In this document: positions 25,400-33,657 of the stretch, one piece after another
Layout of the letters: each line of letters starts with the position of its first letter
Numbering within the stretch: position 1 is the stretch's first letter
Assembly: GCA_965115825.1 (NCBI GenBank)
Contig: OZ220464.1
Location: forward strand, 558,001-622,000
Reading direction: 5' to 3'
Source of the DNA: Bin87 sp965115825
Lineage (GTDB): Bacteria; Chloroflexota; Dehalococcoidia; Lucifugimonadales; UBA3495
DNA: 64,000 nt
Position numbers and translations under genes: made by a program
Notes under the pieces: generated by a model
Told to the model about the DNA's origin: nothing
Seen by the model: only the letters and a program-made list of their open reading frames with translations
Database searches by the model: none

Positions 25400-26539
25400 C
25401 TATGCCGCCGGCGTATTCTCAATCTCCTCCATCAGCGCGGTCAGCATCTCCGCTTCCGGCACCACGCGCGCCTTCTCCCCCTTGCGAAAGATAATAGCCC
25501 GACCGGCTCCGGCGGCAATGCCCACATCCGCGTCCTTCGCTTCCCCGGGCCCATTCACCTCGCACCCCATCACCGCCACCTTGATGTTCTTGTCCGTCCC
25601 TTTCAGCAGCGCGTCCACATCGTTGGCCAGCTTCCGTATGTCCACGTCGGCCCGCCCGCAGCTCGGACACGCCACCATCACGGCCCCCTTGTCCCGCAGA
25701 TTCAGCGACTTCAAAATCTCATACCCGGCAGTCACCTCCTCCACGCTGTCATCACTCAGCGACACCCTGATGGTGTCCCCAATCCCCTCATACAGCAGCA
25801 CGCCCAAGCCCACCGCCGTGCGAATGGAACCCGACTTCGCCGTGCCAGCCTCCGTAATTCCCAGATGCAGCGGATAAGGAACCATCTCACTCAAACGGCG
25901 ATAAGCTTCCACCGTAGTCGGCACGTCAAACGCCTTCATGGATATCTTGATGTCCTCAAAGTCCTGCTCCTCCAGCAGGCTGATTTCCCACAACGCCGTA
26001 GCCACCATGTGGTCAACTACGCTATAGTCGCCCTCCTGCGCCTCCCCGGCCTTGGGCAGCTGGTTCACCAAATCCATGTGCCGGGAAAAGCCCCGCGTTC
26101 GCCCTATCCCTCCCACCGGAGGCAAACTGCCGAAGTTCACCCCGATGCGAATCGGTATCTTCCTCCCCTTGGCCGCCTTCACCACCTCCCGAACCTGCTC
26201 CTCGTCGCGCAGATTCCCCGGATTCAGCCGCAGGCAGTCCACCCCGCCGGCCGCGCATTCCAACGCCAGCTGATAGTGAAAATGTATGTCCGCAATCAAA
26301 GGTATCCTGATCCGCCTCTTGATTTCCGCCATCGCCTTGGCCGCCTCCATATCCGGTACCGCCGAGCGTATGATCTCACACCCCGCCGCCTCCAGTTCGT
26401 GAATCTGCCGCACCGTGGCCCTCACGTCGCGGGTGTCGGTTTTGGTCATAGACTGCACCGAAACATCGGCTCCCCCGCCAACCTTAACGCCGCCAACGTA
26501 CACCGGCTTGGTAACTCGTCGCCTCGCCATAACCATCAT
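25400..26539 (-). CDS. ispG: 4-hydroxy-3-methylbut-2-en-1-yl diphosphate synthase
   Basis: Iron-sulphur enzyme of the MEP isoprenoid pathway, reductively opening MEcPP to HMBPP. The N-terminal TIM barrel starts VYVGGVKVGGGADVSVQSMT and contains IPLIADIHFHYQLALE and DCLRLNPGNL. The [4Fe-4S] ligands are in CPSCGR and GCEVNGPGEA at the C-terminus. I start at the ATG 26539, preceded by AAAAGGGCGG, which gives the family length of about 379; upstream in-frame ATGs (26605 and beyond) add non-homologous residues. Confidence 0.93.
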   Translation of the reverse strand: MMVMARRRVTKPVYVGGVKVGGGADVSVQSMTKTDTRDVRATVRQIHELEAAGCEIIRSAVPDMEAAKAMAEIKRRIRIPLIADIHFHYQLALECAAGGVDCLRLNPGNLRDEEQVREVVKAAKGRKIPIRIGVNFGSLPPVGGIGRTRGFSRHMDLVNQLPKAGEAQEGDYSVVDHMVATALWEISLLEEQDFEDIKISMKAFDVPTTVEAYRRLSEMVPYPLHLGITEAGTAKSGSIRTAVGLGVLLYEGIGDTIRVSLSDDSVEEVTAGYEILKSLNLRDKGAVMVACPSCGRADVDIRKLANDVDALLKGTDKNIKVAVMGCEVNGPGEAKDADVGIAAGAGRAIIFRKGEKARVVPEAEMLTALMEEIENTPAA

Positions 26540-26944
26540 TGCACCGCCCTTTTGCAGGTTGTCATCAATCGTCGCCTGGCTTCCCCGGCTATCAATCGTC
26601 GTCATTGCGCCGCCTCCCGCAAGTCGCTGCCCACCGTCGCATCGCTTCCTATCCGTAGCCCTTGCCAGCCGACGCATCCCTCACCGGCAATAATACACGA
26701 TTGCCCGGCGCCCCTGCTACCACCAACCCGCCACCGCTCCTGCTGCCGCCAACCCGCCACCGCTCCTGCTACCGTTGCCGCACCATCGTTCCCCGGAAAA
26801 CCGCAGCCCACATCCCCTTCACATCCCTCCAAAGCCGCAACCCACCGCCGCAGCATGACCCCATCCTGGAAATCACCTAAATCACAGTTCAAACAACGAC
26901 CATCCACGCCCTCGCCGTCATCCTGCCTTTCGCCGGGATCCCTC
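26540..26944. other. gene-free region upstream of ispG
   Basis: No convincing gene. Around 26708-26780 a short Pro-codon-like CCACCAACCCGCCACCGCTC segment is repeated two to three times. The interspersed-repeat array begins to its right. Confidence 0.4.
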
Positions 26945-27419
26945 CCCCGCTCCAAAGCCGCAACCCACCCCCACAGCGCAACCCATCCACCATCCTCCGC
27001 GCCCACCACAACACAACCCCCAACATCCTGAAAATCCTAAAATCCCGAAAATCCTGATTCAGACAACCCCCGCTCCAAGGCCGCAACCCACCCCCACAGC
27101 GTAACCTGTCCACCATCCTCCGTGCCCACCACAACACAACCCCCAACATCCTGAAAATCCTAAAATCCCGAAAATCCTGATTCAGACAACCCCCGCTCCA
27201 AAGCCGCAACCTACCCCCACAGCGCAACCCGTCCACCATCCTCCGCGCCCACCACAACACAACCCCCAACATCCTGAAAATCCTAAAATCCCGAAAATCC
27301 TGATTCAGACAACCCCCGCTCCAAAGCCGCAACCCACCCCCACAGCGCAATCCGTCCACCATCCTCCGCGCCCACCACAACACAACCCCCAACATCCCGA
27401 AAATCCTGATTCAGACAAC
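26945..27419. repeat. 123-bp tandem array carrying the interspersed repeat core
   Basis: Four units; a shared anchor (CGCTCCAA) recurs at 26948, 27071, 27194 and 27317, exactly 123 bp apart. Each full unit contains one copy of the interspersed core (CATCCTGAAAATCCTAAAAT followed by CCCGAAAATCCTGATTCAGACAA). Because 123 is divisible by three, a long repetitive reading frame stays open on the minus strand but is not a gene. It lies between divergent ispG and the first MaoC gene. Confidence 0.9.
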
Positions 27420-27438
27420 CCATCACCCAGCCGGCGCA

Positions 27439-27467
27439 TTGACGAACCCGCCGGGCTGCGCTAGGCT
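27439..27467 (+). promoter_or_regulatory. promoter upstream of the MaoC-like genes
   Basis: TTGACG (27439-27444), a 17-base spacer and TAGGCT (27462-27467). A similar pair, TTGACG and TAGCCT, occurs upstream of the Uma2 cluster at 51849-51878. Confidence 0.4.
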
Positions 27468-27522
27468 TGCCCCATAACACCCGCCTGACCCGGCGGACAA
27501 ACCCATCCCGGAGCAGTCCCCT

Positions 27523-28077
27523 ATGACTCAACAGGCTCCCCCTACCGCTCTTACCCCCGAAGTCCAGGCCATGGTCGGCGTCAGCGGCGATATCGTCGCA
27601 TCTTGGGGCGTCGTCGACGCCGAATATATGCGCCGTTTCACCCAGGCCCTCATGGACCCCGACCCGCGCTATTGGGACGCCGACTTCGCCAAATCAACCC
27701 GCTACGGCCAGCTCATCGCTCCCCCCATTATGGTCAGCTACCTCGCCAGCCGCATCCGTCCCGACCAGGGCGACCCCATCACCGCCGCTTTCGAAGAAAA
27801 CCCCGAATCCGACGGCATCGGCTCAGTCGCCCGTCCCGGCGAACTCCCCCCCGTTCCCACCAACCTCGTCCGCGTCCTCAACGCCGGCAACGAAATCGAA
27901 GTGTACGCCTACCCCAACATCGGCGACGCCGTCTTCTTCCAAAACCGCTACTCCGACATCCGCGAACGCCTCGGCCGCGACGGAACCCCCTTCCTCATCA
28001 TCACCCGCGAAACCCGCTACTGGAACCAGAACGACGTCACCCTCTGCATCACCCGCGCCTCAACCATCCGTCGCTAG
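27523..28077 (+). CDS. MaoC-like dehydratase, N-terminal-domain type
   Basis: 184 residues of the hot-dog fold, related to the N-terminal FAS1-like domain of MaoC dehydratases. MRRFTQALMDPDPRYWDADF and KSTRYGQLIAPPIMVSYLAS match the segment that aligns the acyl-CoA in this family. GGAGCAG precedes the ATG. The next gene encodes a second hot-dog-like protein, so the two probably form a heteromeric enoyl-CoA hydratase-like enzyme. Confidence 0.75.
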   Translation: MTQQAPPTALTPEVQAMVGVSGDIVASWGVVDAEYMRRFTQALMDPDPRYWDADFAKSTRYGQLIAPPIMVSYLASRIRPDQGDPITAAFEENPESDGIGSVARPGELPPVPTNLVRVLNAGNEIEVYAYPNIGDAVFFQNRYSDIRERLGRDGTPFLIITRETRYWNQNDVTLCITRASTIRR

Positions 28078-28169
28078 CTCCCCCGTCGCCCACCCGCCAA
28101 CGACGACCCTCCCCATCCCCCGCCGCCGCGAACCAATACCAACAGCCAGCAACCCACCGGAGAAACCTC

Positions 28170-28730
28170 ATGTCCACCCCGCTCGACGACCTCCTCAACA
28201 TGGAACCCGAGGAAATCTGGCGCCGCAACGAACGCCCCGACGCCGACGCCTTGCGCCGCAAAACCCAAACCTACTACGACGACGTCAACGAAGGCGACGA
28301 ACTCCCCAAGTACATCTACAAACCCACCCCCACCCACCTTTTCCGGTGGAGCGCAGCCATCGAAAACTTCCACCGCATCCACTACGATTTGGACTTCGGC
28401 CTGAACCACGACCGCAACCCCAGCATCCTGGTCCACGGCTCCTGGAAACAAAGCGTGGTTCCCCAGTACCTCAAAGACTGGACCCTCCCCAACGGCTGGC
28501 CCTGGAAAGCCCGCTTCGAACACCGCGCCATGCTCGTCCCCGGCGACATCCTCATCATGTGGGGCCGCGTAACCGGCAAATACCTCAAGAACCAAATGGG
28601 CTTCATCGACCTCGCAATCGGCATGAAAACCCAGGACGGCATCGAAAGTATGCCCGGCTCCGCTACCGTGGTCCTACCCCTGCGCAACGGCCCCCCCATA
28701 CCCTACCCCTTCGTACCCCCGGCCGACTAA
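28170..28730 (+). CDS. MaoC-like protein, second subunit
   Basis: 186 residues. NFHRIHYDLDFGLNHDRNPS places D, H and neighbouring residues as in the catalytic helix of MaoC hydratases (normally D-x4-H-x4-A), here in altered spacing. FEHRAMLVPGDILIMWGRVT is the following strand pair. The true start is the ATG at 28170 with GGAGAAA upstream; the same frame is open further left but is not homologous. It likely partners the preceding gene. Confidence 0.7.
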   Translation: MSTPLDDLLNMEPEEIWRRNERPDADALRRKTQTYYDDVNEGDELPKYIYKPTPTHLFRWSAAIENFHRIHYDLDFGLNHDRNPSILVHGSWKQSVVPQYLKDWTLPNGWPWKARFEHRAMLVPGDILIMWGRVTGKYLKNQMGFIDLAIGMKTQDGIESMPGSATVVLPLRNGPPIPYPFVPPAD

Positions 28731-28746
28731 CCTGGAGATTCACACA

Positions 28747-29016
28747 ATGGCACGTTTCATCGCCGTCCACAACGTCCCCGGCATCACCGAGGACGACTTC
28801 CGCGACAAACTCAACGCCGTCCGCAAATGGCGCCCCGACCGTCGCACCACCATCCTCAAAGTGTACGGCGACCTCGCCAACGGCCGTCTCATCTCAGAGT
28901 GCGAAGCCGCCGAACAATCCCACTTCGAAGACTGGCTCAACCTCGTAGGCTGGCCCGCCGAATCCATCAACCGCGTCGACATCATCTGCCAGGTCGGCAG
29001 CTTCTGGAAACTCTAG
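28747..29016 (+). CDS. small DUF4242-like protein
   Basis: 89 residues, probably a ferredoxin-like alpha/beta fold of the DUF4242 kind (MARFIAVHNVPGITEDDFRD, then ILKVYGDLANGRLISECEAA). CTGGAG precedes the ATG. It is 16 bases downstream of the second MaoC gene and most likely co-transcribed. Function unknown. Confidence 0.6.
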   Translation: MARFIAVHNVPGITEDDFRDKLNAVRKWRPDRRTTILKVYGDLANGRLISECEAAEQSHFEDWLNLVGWPAESINRVDIICQVGSFWKL

Positions 29017-29020
29017 CCCC

Positions 29021-29986
29021 CTACTTCAAAAACCACCCCGGCCCCGGCGTCGGCCCGTCCCCCTCATAAACGCTCTGACCATACGCCGCCGCCGCCGCGC
29101 CTCCCGCCAGCGTCACCCCGGACGCGAACAGCCATAACAGAATAATCAACGCCGACGCCAGCGGCCCGTACAACAAATGCGACGGCGCCACATACGCCAG
29201 AACCAGCGACACCCCATAGTTAACCAGTTGCAGCGACACCCCGGCCAGTATCGCACCGGACACCGCCCACCGCCAGCGCACCCGCCGCTCCGGCACGTAC
29301 CGGTACACTACCAGAAACGCCGCCCCCGACAGCAGTCCGGCGACTGCGCTCGCCCACCCTGCTCCCGCCGCGCCAAACGGAACCCCTGCCCACCCGGTCA
29401 ATCCCAGTTCCCTGAGAATTGGCAGCGTCAAATCCTGCGACATCAAATACGTAATCACGCTGGAAGCCAGCAGCGCCAGAGCCGTCCCGCTCATCAGCAG
29501 ATACTGACGCATCTTGCCCATTATCCCCACCTGCCTCGGCTCTATCCCCCACATCCGATTCACTACCAGCCCCACCGCTCCGAACAGCTTGAACGAACCC
29601 CACGCCAGCCCCAGCAGCGCAAACAACGCCGTAACGCCCGTCGCCGTCGCATCCTGAGTCGCCAGCAGCCTCCCCAGATCAACGCTCGGCAGCACCGCGG
29701 ACGAAAACGACGAAAACCATTCCCGACTCTGTTCTTCCCCCAGCGTCAGCCCCAAAAACTGTAGTATCGCCACCGAAATCGGCACCAGCGCCACCATCCC
29801 ATAGTACGCAATCCCCGCCACCAGCTGTTGAGCGTCGTTGCGCGTAACCTCCGCCAGCGTCGCCAGCAGCACCCGCACCGGGCGGAACCTGCGCGCCGCA
29901 GCCTCCAGCCGCGCATTCAGCCGCAACAGCCAGGATACGCCGCCGATGCAGCCCGCGGCTCTGGCCAAAATCCTCCCCGTAATCAT
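29021..29986 (-). CDS. YihY/BrkB family membrane protein
   Basis: Integral inner-membrane protein, about 321 residues and six membrane segments, of the YihY/virulence factor BrkB family. Characteristic segments are RNDAQQLVAGIAYYGMVALV and GPLASALIILLWLFASGVTL. I start at 29986 because its ATG overlaps the stop of the signal peptidase gene by four bases; a longer start at 30040 would overlap it by 58. Exact function is not established for the family. Confidence 0.83.
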   Translation of the reverse strand: MITGRILARAAGCIGGVSWLLRLNARLEAAARRFRPVRVLLATLAEVTRNDAQQLVAGIAYYGMVALVPISVAILQFLGLTLGEEQSREWFSSFSSAVLPSVDLGRLLATQDATATGVTALFALLGLAWGSFKLFGAVGLVVNRMWGIEPRQVGIMGKMRQYLLMSGTALALLASSVITYLMSQDLTLPILRELGLTGWAGVPFGAAGAGWASAVAGLLSGAAFLVVYRYVPERRVRWRWAVSGAILAGVSLQLVNYGVSLVLAYVAPSHLLYGPLASALIILLWLFASGVTLAGGAAAAAYGQSVYEGDGPTPGPGWFLK

Positions 29987-30480
29987 CCCCGGTGCCCCTT
30001 GCAAAACACCGGCCTGCGCCAACCCGGCCACCGTAGCCACACCCGCCCGATAATCGCGGAATGCTGCACCGGCCCATAGCGTCGGCTGTCGCTGCTGTCC
30101 GCTCTATTGTCTCCCATCAAAAAGTACTCGCCGTCGTCGCACACCCACGCCGCAGCCCGCAATCCGCCCTCCATCGTGCCGGCGCAATAAGGCTCCCATA
30201 GCAGCGTATCGTCAACTGAAACTCCGCCGTCGCACAGCGCAATAAACTCCCCCGGCAGCCCAATCACCCGCTTTACCCACAAATCGCCATCCAACCCCGG
30301 CGAACGCGCCACCACTACCGCGCCCCGGGGAAACGGCCCATCCCTCAACGACCGGGGAATAACGTGCAGCAAGTCCCCATCCCGCAGCCCCGGAGTCATG
30401 CTCTCTCCGCACACCCGAAAGTGCGACCGAAGCAGCAAATCCGAACCCCCCGCCAGTAGCCCGACGACTCCTCCAGCCAT
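29983..30480 (-). CDS. S26-family signal peptidase
   Basis: 165 residues. One N-terminal hydrophobic segment (VVGLLAGGSDLLL) is followed by the catalytic Ser in CGESMTPGL (about residue 27), the general-base Lys in WVKRVIGLPGE and the C-terminal GDNRADSSDSRRYGPV, the box E of type I signal peptidases. It is shorter than housekeeping LepB and its membrane anchor is brief. It is in a minus-strand operon with pheA upstream and yihY downstream. Confidence 0.85.
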   Translation of the reverse strand: MAGGVVGLLAGGSDLLLRSHFRVCGESMTPGLRDGDLLHVIPRSLRDGPFPRGAVVVARSPGLDGDLWVKRVIGLPGEFIALCDGGVSVDDTLLWEPYCAGTMEGGLRAAAWVCDDGEYFLMGDNRADSSDSRRYGPVQHSAIIGRVWLRWPGWRRPVFCKGHRG

Positions 30481-30495
30481 ACCGCCGTCACGCCT

Positions 30496-31332
30496 TCAGC
30501 CTGCCGGCGCTTCCCAGTGCGGATAAGAACCCAGAATTTTGAACACGTCGGCAAACTCCCGCAGCCCCCCTAGCGCCGCGGCAATCTCCGGCTCCTCGCG
30601 ATGGCCCTCGCAGTCAATCAGAAAAATATACCGACCCAACTCCTGCTTCGTCGGCCGGCTTTCAATCTTCACCAGGTTGATATTGCGCTCGGCAAACTCT
30701 CCAATAGCCCGATACAGGCTCCCCGGTCGGTCCACGGCAAAAGCAAAGCAAATCGACGTCCGGTCATTCCCCGTCGGCGGGTGATCCTCATGCGCCAGCG
30801 CCACAAACCGCGTTTGATTCGCCGAATTGTCCTGAATGCTGCGCGCCAGTACCTCCACATCGTAAATCTCAGTGGCCCTCTGCGGGCAGATGGCCGCCGC
30901 CGGAACCCGGCTGTCCAGCATATCGCTCACCGCCGCCACCGTACTCAACGAAGCCTCCCGCGCCACCACCGGAAAATGAACCCCCAGATACGCCCGGCAC
31001 TGCGCCAACGCCTGCGGATGCGAATAAACCACCTCAACCAAATCCGCCGAAACCCCGGGCGGCGCCACCAGGTAATGGTCAATAGGAATGACAATCTCAT
31101 TCCTGATGGACAACCCCGATTGCGCAATCAGCAGATCCAGCGTAAATGTAACCGACCCTTCCAGGCTGTTTTCAATCGGAACTACCCCAGAGTCCAGCTC
31201 CTCCGCCGCCACGGCCTCCCCCACCGCGCTGATTGTAGCGTAAGGCCGCAGCTCCGCCTCAGGCGCATAAAGCAGCGCCGCCTGCTCCGTGTACGTCCCC
31301 GCCGGCCCCAGATAACCAATTCGGTCACTCAT
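30496..31332 (-). CDS. pheA: prephenate dehydratase
   Basis: Monofunctional prephenate dehydratase of phenylalanine synthesis, about 278 residues. It starts IGYLGPAGTYTEQAALLYAP and has VVPIENSLEGSVTFTLDLL, the catalytic NQTRF near residue 185, and a C-terminal ACT domain with the Phe-binding ESRPTKQELGRYIFLIDCEG. The ATG at 31332 gives the standard N-terminus; a GTG three codons upstream is also possible. No chorismate mutase domain is fused. It follows trkA by about 30 bases. Confidence 0.93.
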   Translation of the reverse strand: MSDRIGYLGPAGTYTEQAALLYAPEAELRPYATISAVGEAVAAEELDSGVVPIENSLEGSVTFTLDLLIAQSGLSIRNEIVIPIDHYLVAPPGVSADLVEVVYSHPQALAQCRAYLGVHFPVVAREASLSTVAAVSDMLDSRVPAAAICPQRATEIYDVEVLARSIQDNSANQTRFVALAHEDHPPTGNDRTSICFAFAVDRPGSLYRAIGEFAERNINLVKIESRPTKQELGRYIFLIDCEGHREEPEIAAALGGLREFADVFKILGSYPHWEAPAG

Positions 31333-31363
31333 AAATCTCACCGCCGAAGCTCAGGCGCCCCGC

Positions 31364-32020
31364 TCACCTCTCAAACGCTCGCGCCACTTCACGGTGGTCG
31401 CCCACCACTATCAGAATATCGCCGTCTCCAATCACCTCGCCGGCCCCCGGATTTATCAGGCAATCGTAACCCCTCCGTAGCGCCGTTACCACCAGCCGCG
31501 TCCCCGTACCCCCATACAGGCCGGCATCTTGCAGGCTTTGCCCGCGCATCCGCTCCGGCGGCCGTATCATGTGCACCCCAACGCTCTCGCTGATGCTGAT
31601 AAAGTCAAGAAAATTAGGCTCCATTCCCAGCTTCGCCGCCCGCGTCGCCGCCTCCTTTTCCGGAAAAATCACCTTATCCGCTCCCACCCGGCTTAGAATT
31701 TCAGCGTGCCTCTCATCCACGGCGCGAGCAATTACGAACGGCAGCCCCATGCTCTTCAGCAGCATCGTGATTATTATGCTGGACTGCACCTGGCTCCCCA
31801 GCGCCACCACGGCCGCGTCCATATCACCCACTCCCAGATCCCTCAGCGCAGTCTCCCCTGTCGCATCCGCCTCCACCGCATAGGTCACCTTCCCCAGCAT
31901 CTCCTGCACCTTCCGGTTATCCCGATCAATAGCCACCACCTCGTGCCCACTCTGGTACAGAGTGGTTGCCAACTCAAGCCCAAAACGGCCCAATCCTATA
32001 ACGCAAACCTGTTTCGACAT
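31364..32020 (-). CDS. TrkA/KtrA-type potassium uptake regulator
   Basis: 218 residues, cytoplasmic regulatory subunit of a Trk/Ktr potassium channel. The RCK N-terminal Rossmann begins VCVIGLGRFGLELATTLYQS with GxGxxG and an acidic VVAIDRD at the end of beta-2. A TrkA-C domain covers roughly residues 135-215. It begins five bases after the stop of the membrane subunit gene, so the two form one operon. Confidence 0.92.
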   Translation of the reverse strand: MSKQVCVIGLGRFGLELATTLYQSGHEVVAIDRDNRKVQEMLGKVTYAVEADATGETALRDLGVGDMDAAVVALGSQVQSSIIITMLLKSMGLPFVIARAVDERHAEILSRVGADKVIFPEKEAATRAAKLGMEPNFLDFISISESVGVHMIRPPERMRGQSLQDAGLYGGTGTRLVVTALRRGYDCLINPGAGEVIGDGDILIVVGDHREVARAFER

Positions 32021-32025
32021 GGCTT

Positions 32026-33501
32026 CTACCCAATTCTAACGGGTTCCTCCGGATAACGATAGGCAGCCTCATCCCGGGGCGCCAGCAGCATCACCAACGT
32101 CAGCGGCCCAATACGGCCCGCCAGCATTGTAACCATAAAAATTATCGATCCCGCCACGCTCAGCTCCGCCGACGCCCCCGCCGACATCCCGTTAGTCCCA
32201 AACGCCGAAATCGCGTCAAACATCAACTCCACAAAGCCAATGTGAGGATCAGTGTACGTCAATATCGGCACCACCACGCCAAGATAAGCAACCGCAAGCA
32301 GCGCTATCATCAGCGCCCGCGCCACCAGCGTCGCCCCTATCTCCCGACGGAATATCTCAGTGCGCGGATGCCTCAACGCCGCCGACCGCGCCGCCGCCAG
32401 CAGCACCGCCAGCGTATTCACTTTGATCCCCCCGGCCACCGACGCGGTCGAACCCCCGATAAACATCAGCCCACCGTACACCAGCAGCGTAAAATCCCTC
32501 GTTGCGCTCCAATCCAGCCCGGCGAAACCCGCCGTCCGTCCACTCACCCCGTGAAAAACCGACGAACCTACCTTGCCCAAAATCGAATACCCTGCCAGAA
32601 CTCCCCCCCATTCCGCCAGCAAAAACGCCCCGGCGCTCAGCCCATATAGCGCCAGCGTCAGAATCACCACCAGCTTGGTATCCAGCGTCAGCCGCGAAAA
32701 ATTGAACAAATACAGCCCCCTCAGCCCGCCGCGCGAAAACCCGGGCCGCAAATTCCGACGCAAATCCATCAACAGCGGCCAGCCCAACGCCCCCAGCATT
32801 ATCATCGGCGTTATCGCCGCCGTCAAATACAGATGCGCCCCCAGCGTGTCCAGATTATTCCCGCTCGCCGCGTTCGGCAGTATCGAAAGCCCCGCGTTGT
32901 TAAATGCCGACACCGACAAAAACAGCGATTGCCAAGCCCTCTCCGCCAAAGAAAAATCACCCACCGTCCGCATCCCAAAGAAAATAACCGCCGCCCCCAC
33001 CAGATAGCCCACCATAAAAACCAGCACGATGTTCCGCGCCACCCGCGCAATGTTCGACGTGTGACCCGACCCTACCGTATCCCGATACACCTCCTCCTCC
33101 AACGCCGTAGTCCGCCTCCCGAAAAACACCAGCACCGTCGCCGCCGTCATAAACTCCAGCCCCCCCACCAGCATCAGCATGAACACCACCGCCTGCCCAA
33201 ATACCGACCAGTACGTCTGCGTATCCACCAGCGTAAGGCCCGTAACCGTGGCCGCCGAAATCGCAGTGAAAAAAGCAACCTGCAGGCTGGCCCCTTCCCC
33301 GTCCGCGGTGGCAAAGGGCAAATACAGCAACCCCCCCCCCGCCACATTCAGCGTCAAAAAAATCCCCAGCAGTATCGCCGGCGCAGATGACCACCGCCGC
33401 GGCGGAACCCGCCGCCGCGTTGGCACCCGTATCGGCTCAACCCGCCGCCAACTCCCTATCGCAGCAGCCGGCTCAACGCCGCCCTCGGTTTGAACGCTCA
33501 C
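32026..33501 (-). CDS. TrkH/KtrB-type potassium channel subunit
   Basis: Membrane subunit of Trk/Ktr potassium uptake, 491 residues with about ten hydrophobic segments. Selectivity-filter-like loops are FHGVSGRTAGFAGLD, GGSTASVAGGIKVNT and DAISAFGTNGMSAG, each with the conserved Gly. A basic, Pro-rich N-terminus of about 35 residues precedes the first helix. It is divergent from leuS, with a 156-bp intergenic region. Confidence 0.9.
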   Translation of the reverse strand: MSVQTEGGVEPAAAIGSWRRVEPIRVPTRRRVPPRRWSSAPAILLGIFLTLNVAGGGLLYLPFATADGEGASLQVAFFTAISAATVTGLTLVDTQTYWSVFGQAVVFMLMLVGGLEFMTAATVLVFFGRRTTALEEEVYRDTVGSGHTSNIARVARNIVLVFMVGYLVGAAVIFFGMRTVGDFSLAERAWQSLFLSVSAFNNAGLSILPNAASGNNLDTLGAHLYLTAAITPMIMLGALGWPLLMDLRRNLRPGFSRGGLRGLYLFNFSRLTLDTKLVVILTLALYGLSAGAFLLAEWGGVLAGYSILGKVGSSVFHGVSGRTAGFAGLDWSATRDFTLLVYGGLMFIGGSTASVAGGIKVNTLAVLLAAARSAALRHPRTEIFRREIGATLVARALMIALLAVAYLGVVVPILTYTDPHIGFVELMFDAISAFGTNGMSAGASAELSVAGSIIFMVTMLAGRIGPLTLVMLLAPRDEAAYRYPEEPVRIG

Positions 33502-33575
33502 AACGTGAATGATGGGCAGAAAAAAGATAATGAAAGTCGCACGGCCCTGTCGCTCCGTTCCGGCTATTATCAGCG

Positions 33576-33607
33576 CATAGGAAAATATGTCAATCCTATG
33601 CTATATT
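33576..33607 (+). promoter_or_regulatory. inverted repeat and extended -10 upstream of leuS
   Basis: CATAGGA (33576-33582) and TCCTATG (33594-33600) form a perfect 7-bp inverted repeat around 11 bases. It abuts TATATT at 33602-33607, preceded by TGC. This could be a -10 overlapped by an operator. No T-box leader is visible. Confidence 0.4.
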
Positions 33608-33657
33608 GACTGCACAGGATTCCCGGAATTTCATCGCACCCCGAGAGTATCCGCCCC

